From Mariaggregatimicrobium sp964498785 (lineage in GTDB: Bacteria; Zhuqueibacterota; Zhuqueibacteria; Thermofontimicrobiales; Thiofontviventaceae): DNA of 64,000 nucleotides. The notes under the pieces are model-generated. The model saw nothing but the letters and a program-made list of their open reading frames with translations. It did not search any database and was not told the DNA's origin. Position 1 is the first letter of the stretch. Each line of letters opens with the position of its first letter. Below, one piece after another: positions 16,508 to 25,657 of the stretch. Position numbers and translations under genes: made by a program. Location of the stretch: the NCBI GenBank assembly GCA_964498785.1, contig CAZCJL010000005.1, positions 1 through 64,000 on the forward strand, read 5' to 3'.

Positions 16508-17758
16508 ATGTTTGGAAAAGGTACATTAATAATCGTTTTCGGCTTGATATTATCATTTTCAATTTATCAGCTAAATCTGAATAAAGCAGTGCTATCGACA
16601 ACTGATACTTTCAACTATTATTATATGAGTACACTCGTGCATGAAGAAGCGCTGAATGCCATGAATTTTGGAATAAATAAAATTTGGGCACAGGAGGTCA
16701 CAAATGACAATTTTACAGTAATTGCAAATGGTTGTACTTCAAATGTATCAATTTATGAAACATGTCTGGATACCGTTCTCTTAAAAGTAAATACCTGGAC
16801 CTATGGATTTGTGCAGGATTACTATGACCGATTTCATCAATCTTTTAAGTATGAAGACTCGGTGTTTGCCTTTTTCTCATATAGAATGCCGGTTTCGCGT
16901 TATTTTTGGTTTACAAATGATGAAGGCTCGGTTTACTGGGTAACAGGTGATTCGGTGTGGGGACCAATACACACAAATTCAGTATTACGCACGTATGGAA
17001 GACCGGTTTTTTATAGTAAAGTCACTGCCTATCAGGGGATTTCTCCCAATCCGGTGAGCAGATTTAACTATGCACGATATTATGGCGGTTGGGAAATTGG
17101 AGTGCGCGTGGAGATACCTACGGATATGTCGCACCTGATAGAAGCTGCCACAACCGGCAATGGACCCGCTCCGATAAATACAAAATCTCTTTATGATATA
17201 CAAACAACGTTCGAGTTTCAATATGACGGTACAGTCGTTCGAACTGTCGGGGCAGATCCTCCGGATACCGTGCTTGTGTCGGATATTGCACCGACAGGGG
17301 TGATTTACTCAACTGCCGACGTACGGGTAAAGGGTGTACTTGATGGTCTGTTGACCATTTATTCCGAAGGGGATGTCTGGATCGATGATGATATTGTCTA
17401 TGCCAGCGATCCGATTTCTAATCCCGCATCCGATGATTTTTTAGGGCTTGTCAGTGCAGATGATATTTTCGTAACTGATAACGTTCCCAATAACAATGAT
17501 GTCAATATCCAGGCATGCATAATGTCCGTCGATGGATCCTTTCTCGCGGAAAACTATCAGACACGACCTGTCGCCGGTGATTTGAAAGTCGTCGGAAGTA
17601 TCGTCCAAAAAGACAGAGGACCTGTGGGAACATTCGGATGGTGGGGAACGACTTCCGGCTTTAACAAACGGTATAAATTTGATCCTCGTTGCGCAAGTCA
17701 GTCGCCACCTTCGTACCCGTTTGTCAGAGCACTAAGTCTTGTTTCATGGTGGGAATAG
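16508..17758 (+). CDS. Large pilin-like / PilX-like protein of the pilus operon
   Basis: About 416 residues from the ATG at 16508; an in-frame extension begins at 16451 inside the previous gene and is less likely. It opens MFGKGTLIIVFGLILSFSIY, a short leader ending in Gly and a hydrophobic helix, then a helical stretch (EEALNAMNFGINKIWAQ) and a large beta-rich, aromatic domain containing GSVYWVTGDSVWGPIHTNS. That last motif, and the later ADVRVKGVLDGLLTIYSEGD stretch, suggest a beta-helix-like or PilX/DUF4900-like exported domain of the kind found in large minor pilins. Such proteins may form the pilus tip or an adhesin. The exact family is uncertain. Confidence 0.6.
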   Translation: MFGKGTLIIVFGLILSFSIYQLNLNKAVLSTTDTFNYYYMSTLVHEEALNAMNFGINKIWAQEVTNDNFTVIANGCTSNVSIYETCLDTVLLKVNTWTYGFVQDYYDRFHQSFKYEDSVFAFFSYRMPVSRYFWFTNDEGSVYWVTGDSVWGPIHTNSVLRTYGRPVFYSKVTAYQGISPNPVSRFNYARYYGGWEIGVRVEIPTDMSHLIEAATTGNGPAPINTKSLYDIQTTFEFQYDGTVVRTVGADPPDTVLVSDIAPTGVIYSTADVRVKGVLDGLLTIYSEGDVWIDDDIVYASDPISNPASDDFLGLVSADDIFVTDNVPNNNDVNIQACIMSVDGSFLAENYQTRPVAGDLKVVGSIVQKDRGPVGTFGWWGTTSGFNKRYKFDPRCASQSPPSYPFVRALSLVSWWE

Positions 17759-17806
17759 AAGCTATTCATAATTTTATGATTTATCCAGAAAAAAATATGA
17801 GCACGA

Positions 17807-19051
17807 ATGATTTTGTTAGATGAAAACCTACTAGAAAATTCAAAAACACTTTTATCGTCATACACTCGCGAAATACCGGGTACATTGGCTGGCATTGAAA
17901 GACAGCGATTTATCGGAAATGAAATTGTGAGAAAGCTACCGGAAAACCATCGGGTGGTTTTACAGAATTTGATGACCAGCTTTTTAATCAGAATGCGGGA
18001 ATTAGATGCATCGGATATTGATCTTGGTGGTTGGGCTGCCAGGGAAATGGTGTGGCTTCGGATAAACGGATGTAAAAAGCCAGATCCAGAATTTGGAAAT
18101 TATGCCAGCCCGGAAACCGATATTCTCATTCAAACAATACTAATGAACGGACAGCGAGATGCTCTTTTTGATCAAAGAAATCTTGATTTTTCATATACCT
18201 TCAGGTTGAATGATAAAATAGCGCGGCACAGGGCTGATGTTTATTTTGATATGGATGAACTCGCGCTTAATATGCGAGCAATTAACACCGATATCAGGTC
18301 TTATGAGAATTATGGGTTTCATTTAAATGTTACCAGAATTTTTAACCTTGCACAGACCAAAGAGGGGTTGATTCTCATCACCGGTATCACGGGCTCCGGG
18401 AAAAGCAGTACGCTGGACTCGATTGTCGACCTGAATAACCGATCTGTGGACGCGCATATCATCATTATTGCATCGCCGGTGGAATACGTCCATGTTTCCA
18501 AACGGTGCATTGTCCGGCACCGTGAAGTAGGGCGGGATACGCGTTCGTTTAAGAACGGCACTATTGAAGCATTGCGCCAGGATCCGGATGTTATTGTGAT
18601 CGGAGAAATGCGAGATCCCGATACGATTGTTGCCGGCCTGGAGGCAGCGGACAGTGGACATAAAGTTTTTTCAACGCTGCATACGTCATCAGCCGTGGAA
18701 AGCATTGACCGTATTATTGGTGAAATTCCACCCATCGAACAGGAGCGTGTGCGCGGGCGACTGGCTGATGTGTTGCGATGTGTGGTATCACAAAAGTTAG
18801 TGCCAATGATAAACGGAAAGCTAACCCTGGCTAAAGAAATTTTAGTGATGACGCCCTCGACCCGGTCGGCTATAAAAAATAATAATATTAGTGAAATTTA
18901 CCAAATGATTAGTGAAGGGGTGAAATATGGTATGATAACGATGGAGCAAGATCTAAAAAGATTACTCATGGAAAAAAAAATTTCTGTGGAAACAGCGTTC
19001 AACTATTCAAATAATAAACGAAGAATGAAACAGATTATTAATATGATGTAA
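17807..19051 (+). CDS. pilT: Type IV pilus twitching/retraction ATPase, PilT/PilU family
   Basis: 414 residues. The N-terminal PAS-like region (about 25-150) includes LDASDIDLGGWAAREMVWLRINGC. The RecA-like ATPase core has Walker A GITGSGKSS at 193-201, an Asp/Glu box (RQDPDVIVIGEMRDPDTI), a His box (GHKVFSTLHTSSAVESIDRIIG) and the arginine-rich tail. No zinc tetracysteine is present, in line with PilT. The usual PilT AIRNLIRE motif is replaced by STRSAIKNNNISEIYQMI. It should power retraction or a second motor function. The ATG at 17807 has no clear ribosome site and may be coupled to the gene upstream. Confidence 0.9.
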   Translation: MILLDENLLENSKTLLSSYTREIPGTLAGIERQRFIGNEIVRKLPENHRVVLQNLMTSFLIRMRELDASDIDLGGWAAREMVWLRINGCKKPDPEFGNYASPETDILIQTILMNGQRDALFDQRNLDFSYTFRLNDKIARHRADVYFDMDELALNMRAINTDIRSYENYGFHLNVTRIFNLAQTKEGLILITGITGSGKSSTLDSIVDLNNRSVDAHIIIIASPVEYVHVSKRCIVRHREVGRDTRSFKNGTIEALRQDPDVIVIGEMRDPDTIVAGLEAADSGHKVFSTLHTSSAVESIDRIIGEIPPIEQERVRGRLADVLRCVVSQKLVPMINGKLTLAKEILVMTPSTRSAIKNNNISEIYQMISEGVKYGMITMEQDLKRLLMEKKISVETAFNYSNNKRRMKQIINMM

Positions 19052-19071
19052 CATAACGATAAAGGTACATC

Positions 19072-20883
19072 ATGATCGATTATATGAAATTTTTTAAAAA
19101 AATAATAAAGGCGCAAAGGATTGAACCACTTGCCCTGGGATTGTATGTCGAAGGCGTATGCCTTCAAGCGGTGTGGCTTCAGAAAAATCAAGGCCAGATA
19201 CAATTACTCGACGCTGAAACTATTGTGCTACCGGAAGTAATGGACACAGTTCAGGAAAAATCCGAATTGACAACGAAAAATATTTCGACTGTTCCCGAAA
19301 CTTCCCCAATGGATATTACTTCTGAATTAGACAAAATCAATTTAATTGATTCGGAATTGGAAGCAGGAGATGATCCGTTTAAACCATCGGATGATGAACC
19401 AACCGATATTACCGCGGAGTTTAATGTTGAAAATGTAATGGATGATGAAAAAGAAGATAAAGACTATGACATTATTTCCATCATTCGAAATCTGTTAATA
19501 AGATACCCTGACAGAAAGTTGAAAATCGCTATCAGCATTCCTGAACCACAACTGTATTACAGCCATTTTGATACCCGGTGGGGAATTTCCGGCAGAAAAC
19601 TGAAAAAAAGGATTGTTGAAGAAATACTGAAACAGAAGCCTGGCGCTGAAAACATCAAACCAGAGGCGATGCACAATCTTGAGCTTGCGGACGGCTCGTT
19701 GATGACAATCGCCAGAGATTCGGAAATCGGATTGATCACGATGATTGATGAATTGAGAGGGCGGCTTGATATTAGAATGCCGGAAATTACTGTGGTCGAG
19801 AGCGCAGAAATTTCCATTGTCAATCTGGTGAAGGAAAATTACACATTTGCAGAAAATGCAATCAGCGTGATCGTGTATGTGGGAACCGAGTACAGCAGAT
19901 TGATATTTATGAAAGAAAATCAACTCAGTCATATTGCGCCCATTATCAGCGAAGGGATCGAACCATTTTATTCATCTGACGAAATCCTCACTGAGCTGGC
20001 CACAAAAATACGCAGCCGGCTTTTGCTGGAGCAGGATAACCTGAATATCTCCCAGATTGATAACATTATTCTTACCGGGCGGGCATGTAAAATACAATTT
20101 AAAAACGTTTTTTTTGAATGGTTCGGAACAGATGTCAATATCGACCGGCTCAAACTTGCCACATCAGAAAATGATCAGAAAATCGAAAAGGATGTGCCAA
20201 ATTACGCGATTGCTTATGGCGCTGCATGGCGCGCGATCGATTCGATTAATAATGAATTTTATAACGTCGATTTAATTCCGTTCAAAATTCGAGAAGAACA
20301 AAAGGTGTTCAAATTGGGAACCACAGGTTGGATTCTGTTTGCGCTTATTCCGTTGCTTACTTTTTTCTTTACATTAAAAATAAGCCATCTGAATCGGAGT
20401 GTTAAAAATTATGAGACGACGCTAACACAGAAAAAGTCGGAACTGATATATTTGCAAGACCTTAGCGCTAAAGTTGAGATGGAAAATAGAAAATATAATA
20501 ACTATGTAAATACGTTTAGCGTGCTCGATTCGATGCTGGTGGGCACGTACACCTGGAGTTCGTTTTTGAACGATATAACAGTGAAAGCAGAAAATGTCGG
20601 AAATGTTTGGATTACGGAAATTTCCAGATTTGGGCCGGGCCGCGCGATTTTAAAAGGGTATGCCATGGATCGGAAAAAAATTCCTGCGTTTGCCGATTCT
20701 CTGCACGGTTCTGTGCTTAAACAAGTGCAAATTCAAGAAATTAATTACAAGACAGTGTTCAGTTTTGATATTGAGCTTCAAGTAAAAAAACGTCGGCCTG
20801 ATTATAAAAAAAAGGTGGCGGCAGATTCTGCTGTCAGTGAATTACCCGTTTCAGGACGAATAAGTATGGTGCAAAGTTATTAA
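19072..20883 (+). CDS. PilM-PilN fusion (GspL-like) inner-membrane assembly protein
   Basis: 603 residues. Residues 1-400 look like an actin-fold PilM: an N-terminal LALGLYVEGVCLQAVWLQ strand set, an inserted acidic linker (about 70-130), then IIRNLLIRYPDRKLKIAISIPEP, VIVYVGTEYSRLIFMKENQL and IILTGRACKIQ. It continues directly into a PilN-like part: FYNVDLIPFKIREEQK, a single membrane helix (about 418-436), a coiled coil (RSVKNYETTLTQKKSELIYLQDLSAK) and a periplasmic ferredoxin-like domain. PilM and PilN are usually separate proteins joined by the NLLP-type motif at the PilN N-terminus; here they are one chain, as in GspL. It couples the cytoplasmic ring to the periplasmic PilO/P proteins. 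Confidence 0.82.
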   Translation: MIDYMKFFKKIIKAQRIEPLALGLYVEGVCLQAVWLQKNQGQIQLLDAETIVLPEVMDTVQEKSELTTKNISTVPETSPMDITSELDKINLIDSELEAGDDPFKPSDDEPTDITAEFNVENVMDDEKEDKDYDIISIIRNLLIRYPDRKLKIAISIPEPQLYYSHFDTRWGISGRKLKKRIVEEILKQKPGAENIKPEAMHNLELADGSLMTIARDSEIGLITMIDELRGRLDIRMPEITVVESAEISIVNLVKENYTFAENAISVIVYVGTEYSRLIFMKENQLSHIAPIISEGIEPFYSSDEILTELATKIRSRLLLEQDNLNISQIDNIILTGRACKIQFKNVFFEWFGTDVNIDRLKLATSENDQKIEKDVPNYAIAYGAAWRAIDSINNEFYNVDLIPFKIREEQKVFKLGTTGWILFALIPLLTFFFTLKISHLNRSVKNYETTLTQKKSELIYLQDLSAKVEMENRKYNNYVNTFSVLDSMLVGTYTWSSFLNDITVKAENVGNVWITEISRFGPGRAILKGYAMDRKKIPAFADSLHGSVLKQVQIQEINYKTVFSFDIELQVKKRRPDYKKKVAADSAVSELPVSGRISMVQSY

Positions 20884-21122
20884 TGTTGAGATTTCTCTAA
20901 ACTGAAAAATTCATAGCCACAGCGGCTCAGAGTACACCGCGTTTTTATTTTCAAAACGTAACGCAAATAATAGCAACTCGAATTTTTCGTAACTCAGTTT
21001 GAAAAATAATATGCACACAAGTTGCTGTTATTCTGCGACCTCTGTGCTTCTGTAGCACGTTTTGTGAATAATGCAGGCTAAATCGCTTAGAAAATTTAAC
21101 CAGGTAAACCGAGTATGCTGTT

Positions 21123-22016
21123 ATGAAATATAAATCTGCAATGTCTTTTAAAATGCGAAACAACCTCATCCTGTTCATGTTTGTTGTGATGATATTAATC
21201 GTTGGTGGATTTTATATCCTGTATTCATATCCGAAAAAGTTAGATCAGTTAAAAACAGAGTTGGATGGTGTGGAAAAGCAAATTTCAGAATTTGATGGGA
21301 TTGAAAATCAATTCATCCGGCTACAGGCTCTTATTGCTGACGAAGAATTGAAATTGGCAAATTTGGACAAGCAAATCCTGCCGAATGTATCTTCATCCAA
21401 TACGTATGCTTATTTGAATTCTATCTCCGAGCGCAGCGGACAATTACCTTATGATTTTATTTATTCTGATAACGGGACGTCCGGTAAATATGGATTTAAT
21501 GCATATCATATCAAGGGCGAAGGTTCGTTTGAGGATATTTATAAATTTATCTGGTATATTGAACGGGGACCGCAAATTTATAAATTTAAAAATGTAAGCT
21601 TGCGTGGTGTGGAAAGTTCACAACGGAGATCTCGCCGGTCAAATATCATAATAACATTTGATCTGGAATTGTGCGCGCTATTTGCAGATGTGCACGATTT
21701 ACCCATTATTCAACGGGACCTGGACAGCGTGGTCGTGGATAAATTTAATGACCCGTTTAATCCCCGCGTAAAGAGAATTTTACCACCCAACCGCGGCGAT
21801 TACATCGAAGTGGAACGATCCGAATTGAAAGCAGTGATTCCCGGCAAGGCGTTTATCGCTGATCATCACGGAAAAGTGCGGGTCATACAGGTAGGTGACA
21901 AAGTGTATCTGGGCTATGCAACGAAAATTGATTTGGAAAAAAATCAGGTTGAATTTACATTGAATAAAAATGGGAAAGTTCAAAAATTTCTGTTACGACT
22001 TCGATTCAAAAATTAG
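21123..22016 (+). CDS. PilO-PilP-like fusion protein
   Basis: 297 residues. A cytoplasmic tail of about 17 residues and a membrane helix (about 18-37) are followed by a coiled coil (KLDQLKTELDGVEKQISEFDG) and a ferredoxin-like periplasmic domain (YAYLNSISERSGQ to LELCALFA), the PilO plan. After about residue 205 there is a Pro-rich linker (DKFNDPFNPRVKRILPPN) and a small beta domain (KAFIADHHGKVRVIQVGDKVYLGYATKIDLEKNQ) that matches the general plan of the PilP secretin-binding domain. If so, one chain bridges the PilN partner and the secretin. There is no lipobox, unlike free PilP. The preceding 239 bp intergenic region carries repeat-like text. Confidence 0.72.
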   Translation: MKYKSAMSFKMRNNLILFMFVVMILIVGGFYILYSYPKKLDQLKTELDGVEKQISEFDGIENQFIRLQALIADEELKLANLDKQILPNVSSSNTYAYLNSISERSGQLPYDFIYSDNGTSGKYGFNAYHIKGEGSFEDIYKFIWYIERGPQIYKFKNVSLRGVESSQRRSRRSNIIITFDLELCALFADVHDLPIIQRDLDSVVVDKFNDPFNPRVKRILPPNRGDYIEVERSELKAVIPGKAFIADHHGKVRVIQVGDKVYLGYATKIDLEKNQVEFTLNKNGKVQKFLLRLRFKN

Positions 22017-22075
22017 ATTGCGAATGAAATCCACGAATCCGTTTACCTGTTATCAAAATGAAAGAGAGTGGTGAG

Positions 22076-23314
22076 ATGAAAGGAAAACAATTGTTTATTT
22101 TGTTGATGTTGATTATGTATTTAAGCGGCGATACATACTCACAAATGAATCGTCCCAAAGAATTAAAAAAGGCGCAGATAGCGCCGGAAGAAATAATTTC
22201 CATGTCCAAAACAATGCCCTTTAACCAGGCATTGGATATATTTAATTTTTTAAGTAAAAAATTCTATGAAAAAGTCATTATCGATCCGGAGGCGAGAGAA
22301 ATACCGATTGGTATCGATGTCGACAAAATGTACTGGTTTGATGCATTAGAATTGATTCTGAGTAAGAATGTTTTGTGGTATGAAGAATTTCAAGACTATT
22401 TGAAAATCATAAATATCGAACAGCCGCCCGAACCGGTGATTGAAGACGTTGTGAAGCCTGAACCAGAAACCAAAGGCGATATATTTTTCCGGATGCGAGA
22501 GGTGGTTATCTCTGCCGTATTTTTTGAAGCAGACGGATCTAAATTACGTCAAATGGGCTTCAACTGGAATTTATTTCGCGATTATGGGGTGGATGTTGCC
22601 GCACGGATGTCGGCGGCTGAAACAAAAACCGGTTTACTTGAAGTTGAAGTTACCAATGAAATAGATTTTGTGAATTTAGTCGCAGTATTCAAGGCAATGG
22701 AGAATGACCAGATCGGTGAAGTGGTGGCAAGTCCTCAAATTACGGTTCGATCGAATGAAGAAGGAAAAATTCAGGTGGGCAGCGATGTGGCTGTCACTAT
22801 AAAGGATTTTGCCGGAAATTCGGTCACACAAATGTTTTCTACCGGCTCTATCATTAAAGTAACTCCGGAAGTGTTAAAACATAACTCCACCTTTTACATT
22901 CATTTGGATCTGGATATTGAACGGAGTAACACATCAACCGGTAGCAGTGGCCTGGAAATCAAAAAATCATTTGCGAAAACATCGGTGTTGCTTTTAGACG
23001 GGGAAGACACAATTATCGGTGGGCTTTATGTGAATGAGGAATCTTACATACGAGAGGGCGTTCCATATCTGAAGAATTTACCGGGGTGGTTTTTTGGGCT
23101 TAAATATTTATTTGGATTTGAAGCGAAAAAAATAATTAAAAAAGAATTAATTATTTTGTTGCATGCGGAATTGCTACCAACGCTCGAAGAACGCTTGCAG
23201 AAAAAGATGAATAAAAAAGAAATACTTGATCCGGCACTGCTAAAAAGACGAATGAAATTTTGGAAAGAGTTGAATCAATATTTGCATAAACCAAATCAAT
23301 TTGATTCAAATTGA
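22076..23314 (+). CDS. pilQ: Short secretin (PilQ/GspD-like) outer-membrane channel protein
   Basis: About 412 residues from the ATG at 22076; an in-frame ATG at 22058 adds six residues. A signal peptide (MKGKQLFILLMLIMYLSGDTYSQ) precedes one N0/STN-like domain (about 35-110, MPFNQALDIFNFLSKKFYEKVIIDP, DALELILSKNVLWYEE). The secretin core has VVASPQITVRSNEEGKIQVG, SIIKVTPEVL, SVLLLDGEDTIIGGLYV and LPGWFFGLKYLFG. It is shorter than usual PilQ (often 600-900 residues), having at most one N domain and no AMIN domain. It closes the pilus operon and overlaps the convergent receiver gene by 19 bases. Confidence 0.88.
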   Translation: MKGKQLFILLMLIMYLSGDTYSQMNRPKELKKAQIAPEEIISMSKTMPFNQALDIFNFLSKKFYEKVIIDPEAREIPIGIDVDKMYWFDALELILSKNVLWYEEFQDYLKIINIEQPPEPVIEDVVKPEPETKGDIFFRMREVVISAVFFEADGSKLRQMGFNWNLFRDYGVDVAARMSAAETKTGLLEVEVTNEIDFVNLVAVFKAMENDQIGEVVASPQITVRSNEEGKIQVGSDVAVTIKDFAGNSVTQMFSTGSIIKVTPEVLKHNSTFYIHLDLDIERSNTSTGSSGLEIKKSFAKTSVLLLDGEDTIIGGLYVNEESYIREGVPYLKNLPGWFFGLKYLFGFEAKKIIKKELIILLHAELLPTLEERLQKKMNKKEILDPALLKRRMKFWKELNQYLHKPNQFDSN

Positions 23315-23727
23315 TGATCCGGCAATTTGCTCATCGTCCAATAATCGTTAATTATTTTAATGATAGTCACGAATTCATCATAATTTGCTGGTTTTACAAA
23401 ATAGCCAGCCACACTTAGCCCAAAACATTCCCGTTTGTCCCGGGAGTCATTCGATGTTGTGAGGACAATCACCGGGTATTTTCGCAGATTTTGATCCTGT
23501 TTAATTTCTCGGATAAATTCCAACCCATTCATTGTTGGCATGTTTAAATCCAACAGAATCAGATACTGAGTCCCTTTAGTTGCTTTTTTTAAAAAGTTCA
23601 GCGCTTCCAGACCATTTTTAAAAAGCAGGAGTTCATCGGGAATTCCCAACTCCTTAAACGCCCGACTTACTGTCATGGCGTCGATTCGGTCGTCTTCAAT
23701 AAGTAAAATACCGTTTTTCCGATGCAT
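23296..23727 (-). CDS. Single-domain response regulator (Rcp1/CheY-like)
   Basis: 143 residues and a complete receiver domain: acidic pair IEDD near residues 10-13, phospho-acceptor Asp in ILLDLNMPTMNG, T in VLTTSND and K in YFVKPANYDEF. The long insertion between beta3 and alpha3 and the NMPTMNGLEFI motif are typical of Rcp1-like regulators that pair with phytochrome-type or hybrid kinases. It has no output domain, so it works by phosphotransfer or protein binding. It lies next to three other signalling genes on the same strand. Confidence 0.92.
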   Translation of the reverse strand: MHRKNGILLIEDDRIDAMTVSRAFKELGIPDELLLFKNGLEALNFLKKATKGTQYLILLDLNMPTMNGLEFIREIKQDQNLRKYPVIVLTTSNDSRDKRECFGLSVAGYFVKPANYDEFVTIIKIINDYWTMSKLPDHQFESN

Positions 23728-23771
23728 TCTGTACTTTCAATTTTAAATTGATTTTAGAGATGTTATTTTAT

Positions 23772-24476
23772 TTAGATATCACATAGTAAAATGAGGTAGG
23801 CTTTTTCATTTTCCCACTCTGTTTCAAAAACTTGCATTGTTTCCGACCTGATTTGTCCACTGCTGTTAATTTTTATTTTAGACATTTCCCCTTTCAGGAT
23901 GGGATAATCAAATACTGTTCCCACAAAATTCTGTTGAGTTCGGCCAAATAGTTTTTCAGCAGATTTATTAACATATTTTACAACACCATTTTTATCAATT
24001 ATTAACGTGCTGTCCGAATGATTTTCAATAAGATAGCGAAACCTGAGTTCACTTAATTTCAGTTGTCGGGTTTTATTTTTCAATTCAGACAAAATCATGT
24101 TTTTTTCCAATGCATATCGTATCGAACGTTTCAACGATTGTTTATCAATGGTATCTTTGATCAGATAATCATGTGCTCCCAATTCAATCGCCTGGATCGG
24201 AAGTGTTTCATCATCGCTGCCAGTGAGTACAATAACCGGTTTGTCCGGGCCGTGTTCGATCACTTGTTTGATAGTTTCAGCACCATTGCTGTCCGGCAAG
24301 CCCGGATCAACAATCACAAGATCGACAGATTGCTCTTCAATGATTTTTAACCCTTTTGCCAGCGTATTTGCCACCAGTAATTTAAATGAATTATCTTCAT
24401 TCCGCATTGTTCTTTGAAATATTTTAACATCTAAAATATCATCTTCAATTAATAATACCTGAAATATATTTCCCAT
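23772..24476 (-). CDS. Response regulator with REC and PAS domains
   Basis: 234 residues. The receiver domain (about 5-120) has the phospho-acceptor Asp in LVIVDPGLPDSNGAE, a T in IVLTGSDDE and K in YLIKDT. A short helix links it to a PAS domain (about 145-205, RFRYLIENHSDSTLIIDKNG and AEKLFGRTQQNFVG). There is no kinase, GGDEF or DNA-binding domain, so the output may be a protein interaction or sensor step that feeds the neighbouring kinases. GGAGG sits 6 bases before the ATG. Confidence 0.9.
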   Translation of the reverse strand: MGNIFQVLLIEDDILDVKIFQRTMRNEDNSFKLLVANTLAKGLKIIEEQSVDLVIVDPGLPDSNGAETIKQVIEHGPDKPVIVLTGSDDETLPIQAIELGAHDYLIKDTIDKQSLKRSIRYALEKNMILSELKNKTRQLKLSELRFRYLIENHSDSTLIIDKNGVVKYVNKSAEKLFGRTQQNFVGTVFDYPILKGEMSKIKINSSGQIRSETMQVFETEWENEKAYLILLCDI

Positions 24477-24515
24477 TTTTTACCTCCGGAAATTTAAATA
24501 TCGAATGTGCATTAT

Positions 24516-25625
24516 TCAGGATGCGTCAGAAATAAGTCTCTCAGGGAGGGAGATAAAAAATGTTGATCCGTTGCCGACTATTGATTCGACGTCAATATAT
24601 CCATCGTACATTTCAACAATTTTTTTTACCAGAGTTAGCCCAATTCCTGTGCTTTCGATTTCATCTTTAGGATTCAGTGTTTGAAAAATTTGAAAAATTT
24701 TTGTAAAATTCTTTTCTTCAATGCCGGGTCCGTTATCAGAGACATAAAATTTTAGAAAGCCATCAGATACCGTGCTGCCGATTTTTATTTTACCTGCTGG
24801 TTTATCCATATATTTTACAGCATTGCTTAACAAGTTTTGAAAAACCTGTGTGATTCTCGTCTTCTCAATATAAATTTCAGGCAGTGTGTTTTCAATGTCG
24901 ATAGTGATCTGCGATGGCGGAACAACTGCGTCAAACGCTTCAGTAACCACGGTATTTAAATCGACTTTTTCCATGCTTTCTTTAATACGTCCTACCCGGG
25001 AATATTGCAGCACACCATTGATTAACTCGTGCATGCGTTGCACCCGACAAATCAGCAGGTTTATATTTTCCCTGCCTTCATCGTCAAATTTATCGGCGTA
25101 ATCTGCTGCAAGCCAGTTTGCCAGCGACCGAATGGCACGCAGCGGTGCTTTTAAGTCATGTGCGATAATTGAGGCAAAATCGTTTAATTCTTTATTTACA
25201 TTCTTTAGGTCAATTGCTTGCTTTTCTAACATTTTTTGTTGACGGTAGAGGTCTAAAAAAATATTTACCTTGCTTTTTAAAATATCCGGGTGCAGCGGTT
25301 TAAATAAATAATCCACAGCGCCGGACTGGTATCCCTTAAAAATGAATTTTTCCTCTTTGTTAATGGCAGTAATAAAAATAATCGGAATGTGCTTTGTTTT
25401 TTCAAATCCACGAAGCAGCTCCGCAGTTTCAAAACCGTTCATAACAGGCATTTGAACGTCCAGCAACGCCAGGGCGAAGTCATGCTCCAAAACCAATGAA
25501 AGCGCCTCATTTCCGGATGTTGCCTTGATCAATGTAAGTTCAGGGCTTTTAAGAATGCTTTCGAGTACAAATAAATTATCCGGTCTGTCATCCACTAAAA
25601 GGATTTTAATTATATCATTCGTCAT
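24516..25625 (-). CDS. Receiver-histidine kinase hybrid (REC-HisKA-HATPase)
   Basis: About 369 residues from the ATG at 25625; an in-frame GTG at 25673 would add a short hydrophobic stretch overlapping the upstream gene and is less likely. The N-terminal receiver (about 6-122) has Asp in LALLDVQMPVMNGFE and K in YLFKPLHPD. Then come a coiled coil, a HisKA domain with His in FASIIAHDLKAPLRAI, and a HATPase with N box QVFQNLLSNAVKYM, G1 DNGPGI and G2 STGIGLTLVKKI. There is no membrane segment, so it is a cytoplasmic kinase controlled through its own receiver, probably by the upstream hybrid kinase. Confidence 0.93.
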   Translation of the reverse strand: MTNDIIKILLVDDRPDNLFVLESILKSPELTLIKATSGNEALSLVLEHDFALALLDVQMPVMNGFETAELLRGFEKTKHIPIIFITAINKEEKFIFKGYQSGAVDYLFKPLHPDILKSKVNIFLDLYRQQKMLEKQAIDLKNVNKELNDFASIIAHDLKAPLRAIRSLANWLAADYADKFDDEGRENINLLICRVQRMHELINGVLQYSRVGRIKESMEKVDLNTVVTEAFDAVVPPSQITIDIENTLPEIYIEKTRITQVFQNLLSNAVKYMDKPAGKIKIGSTVSDGFLKFYVSDNGPGIEEKNFTKIFQIFQTLNPKDEIESTGIGLTLVKKIVEMYDGYIDVESIVGNGSTFFISLPERLISDAS

Positions 25626-25657
25626 TTTTCGTGTACACCCGGCAGTAATAATAATTA

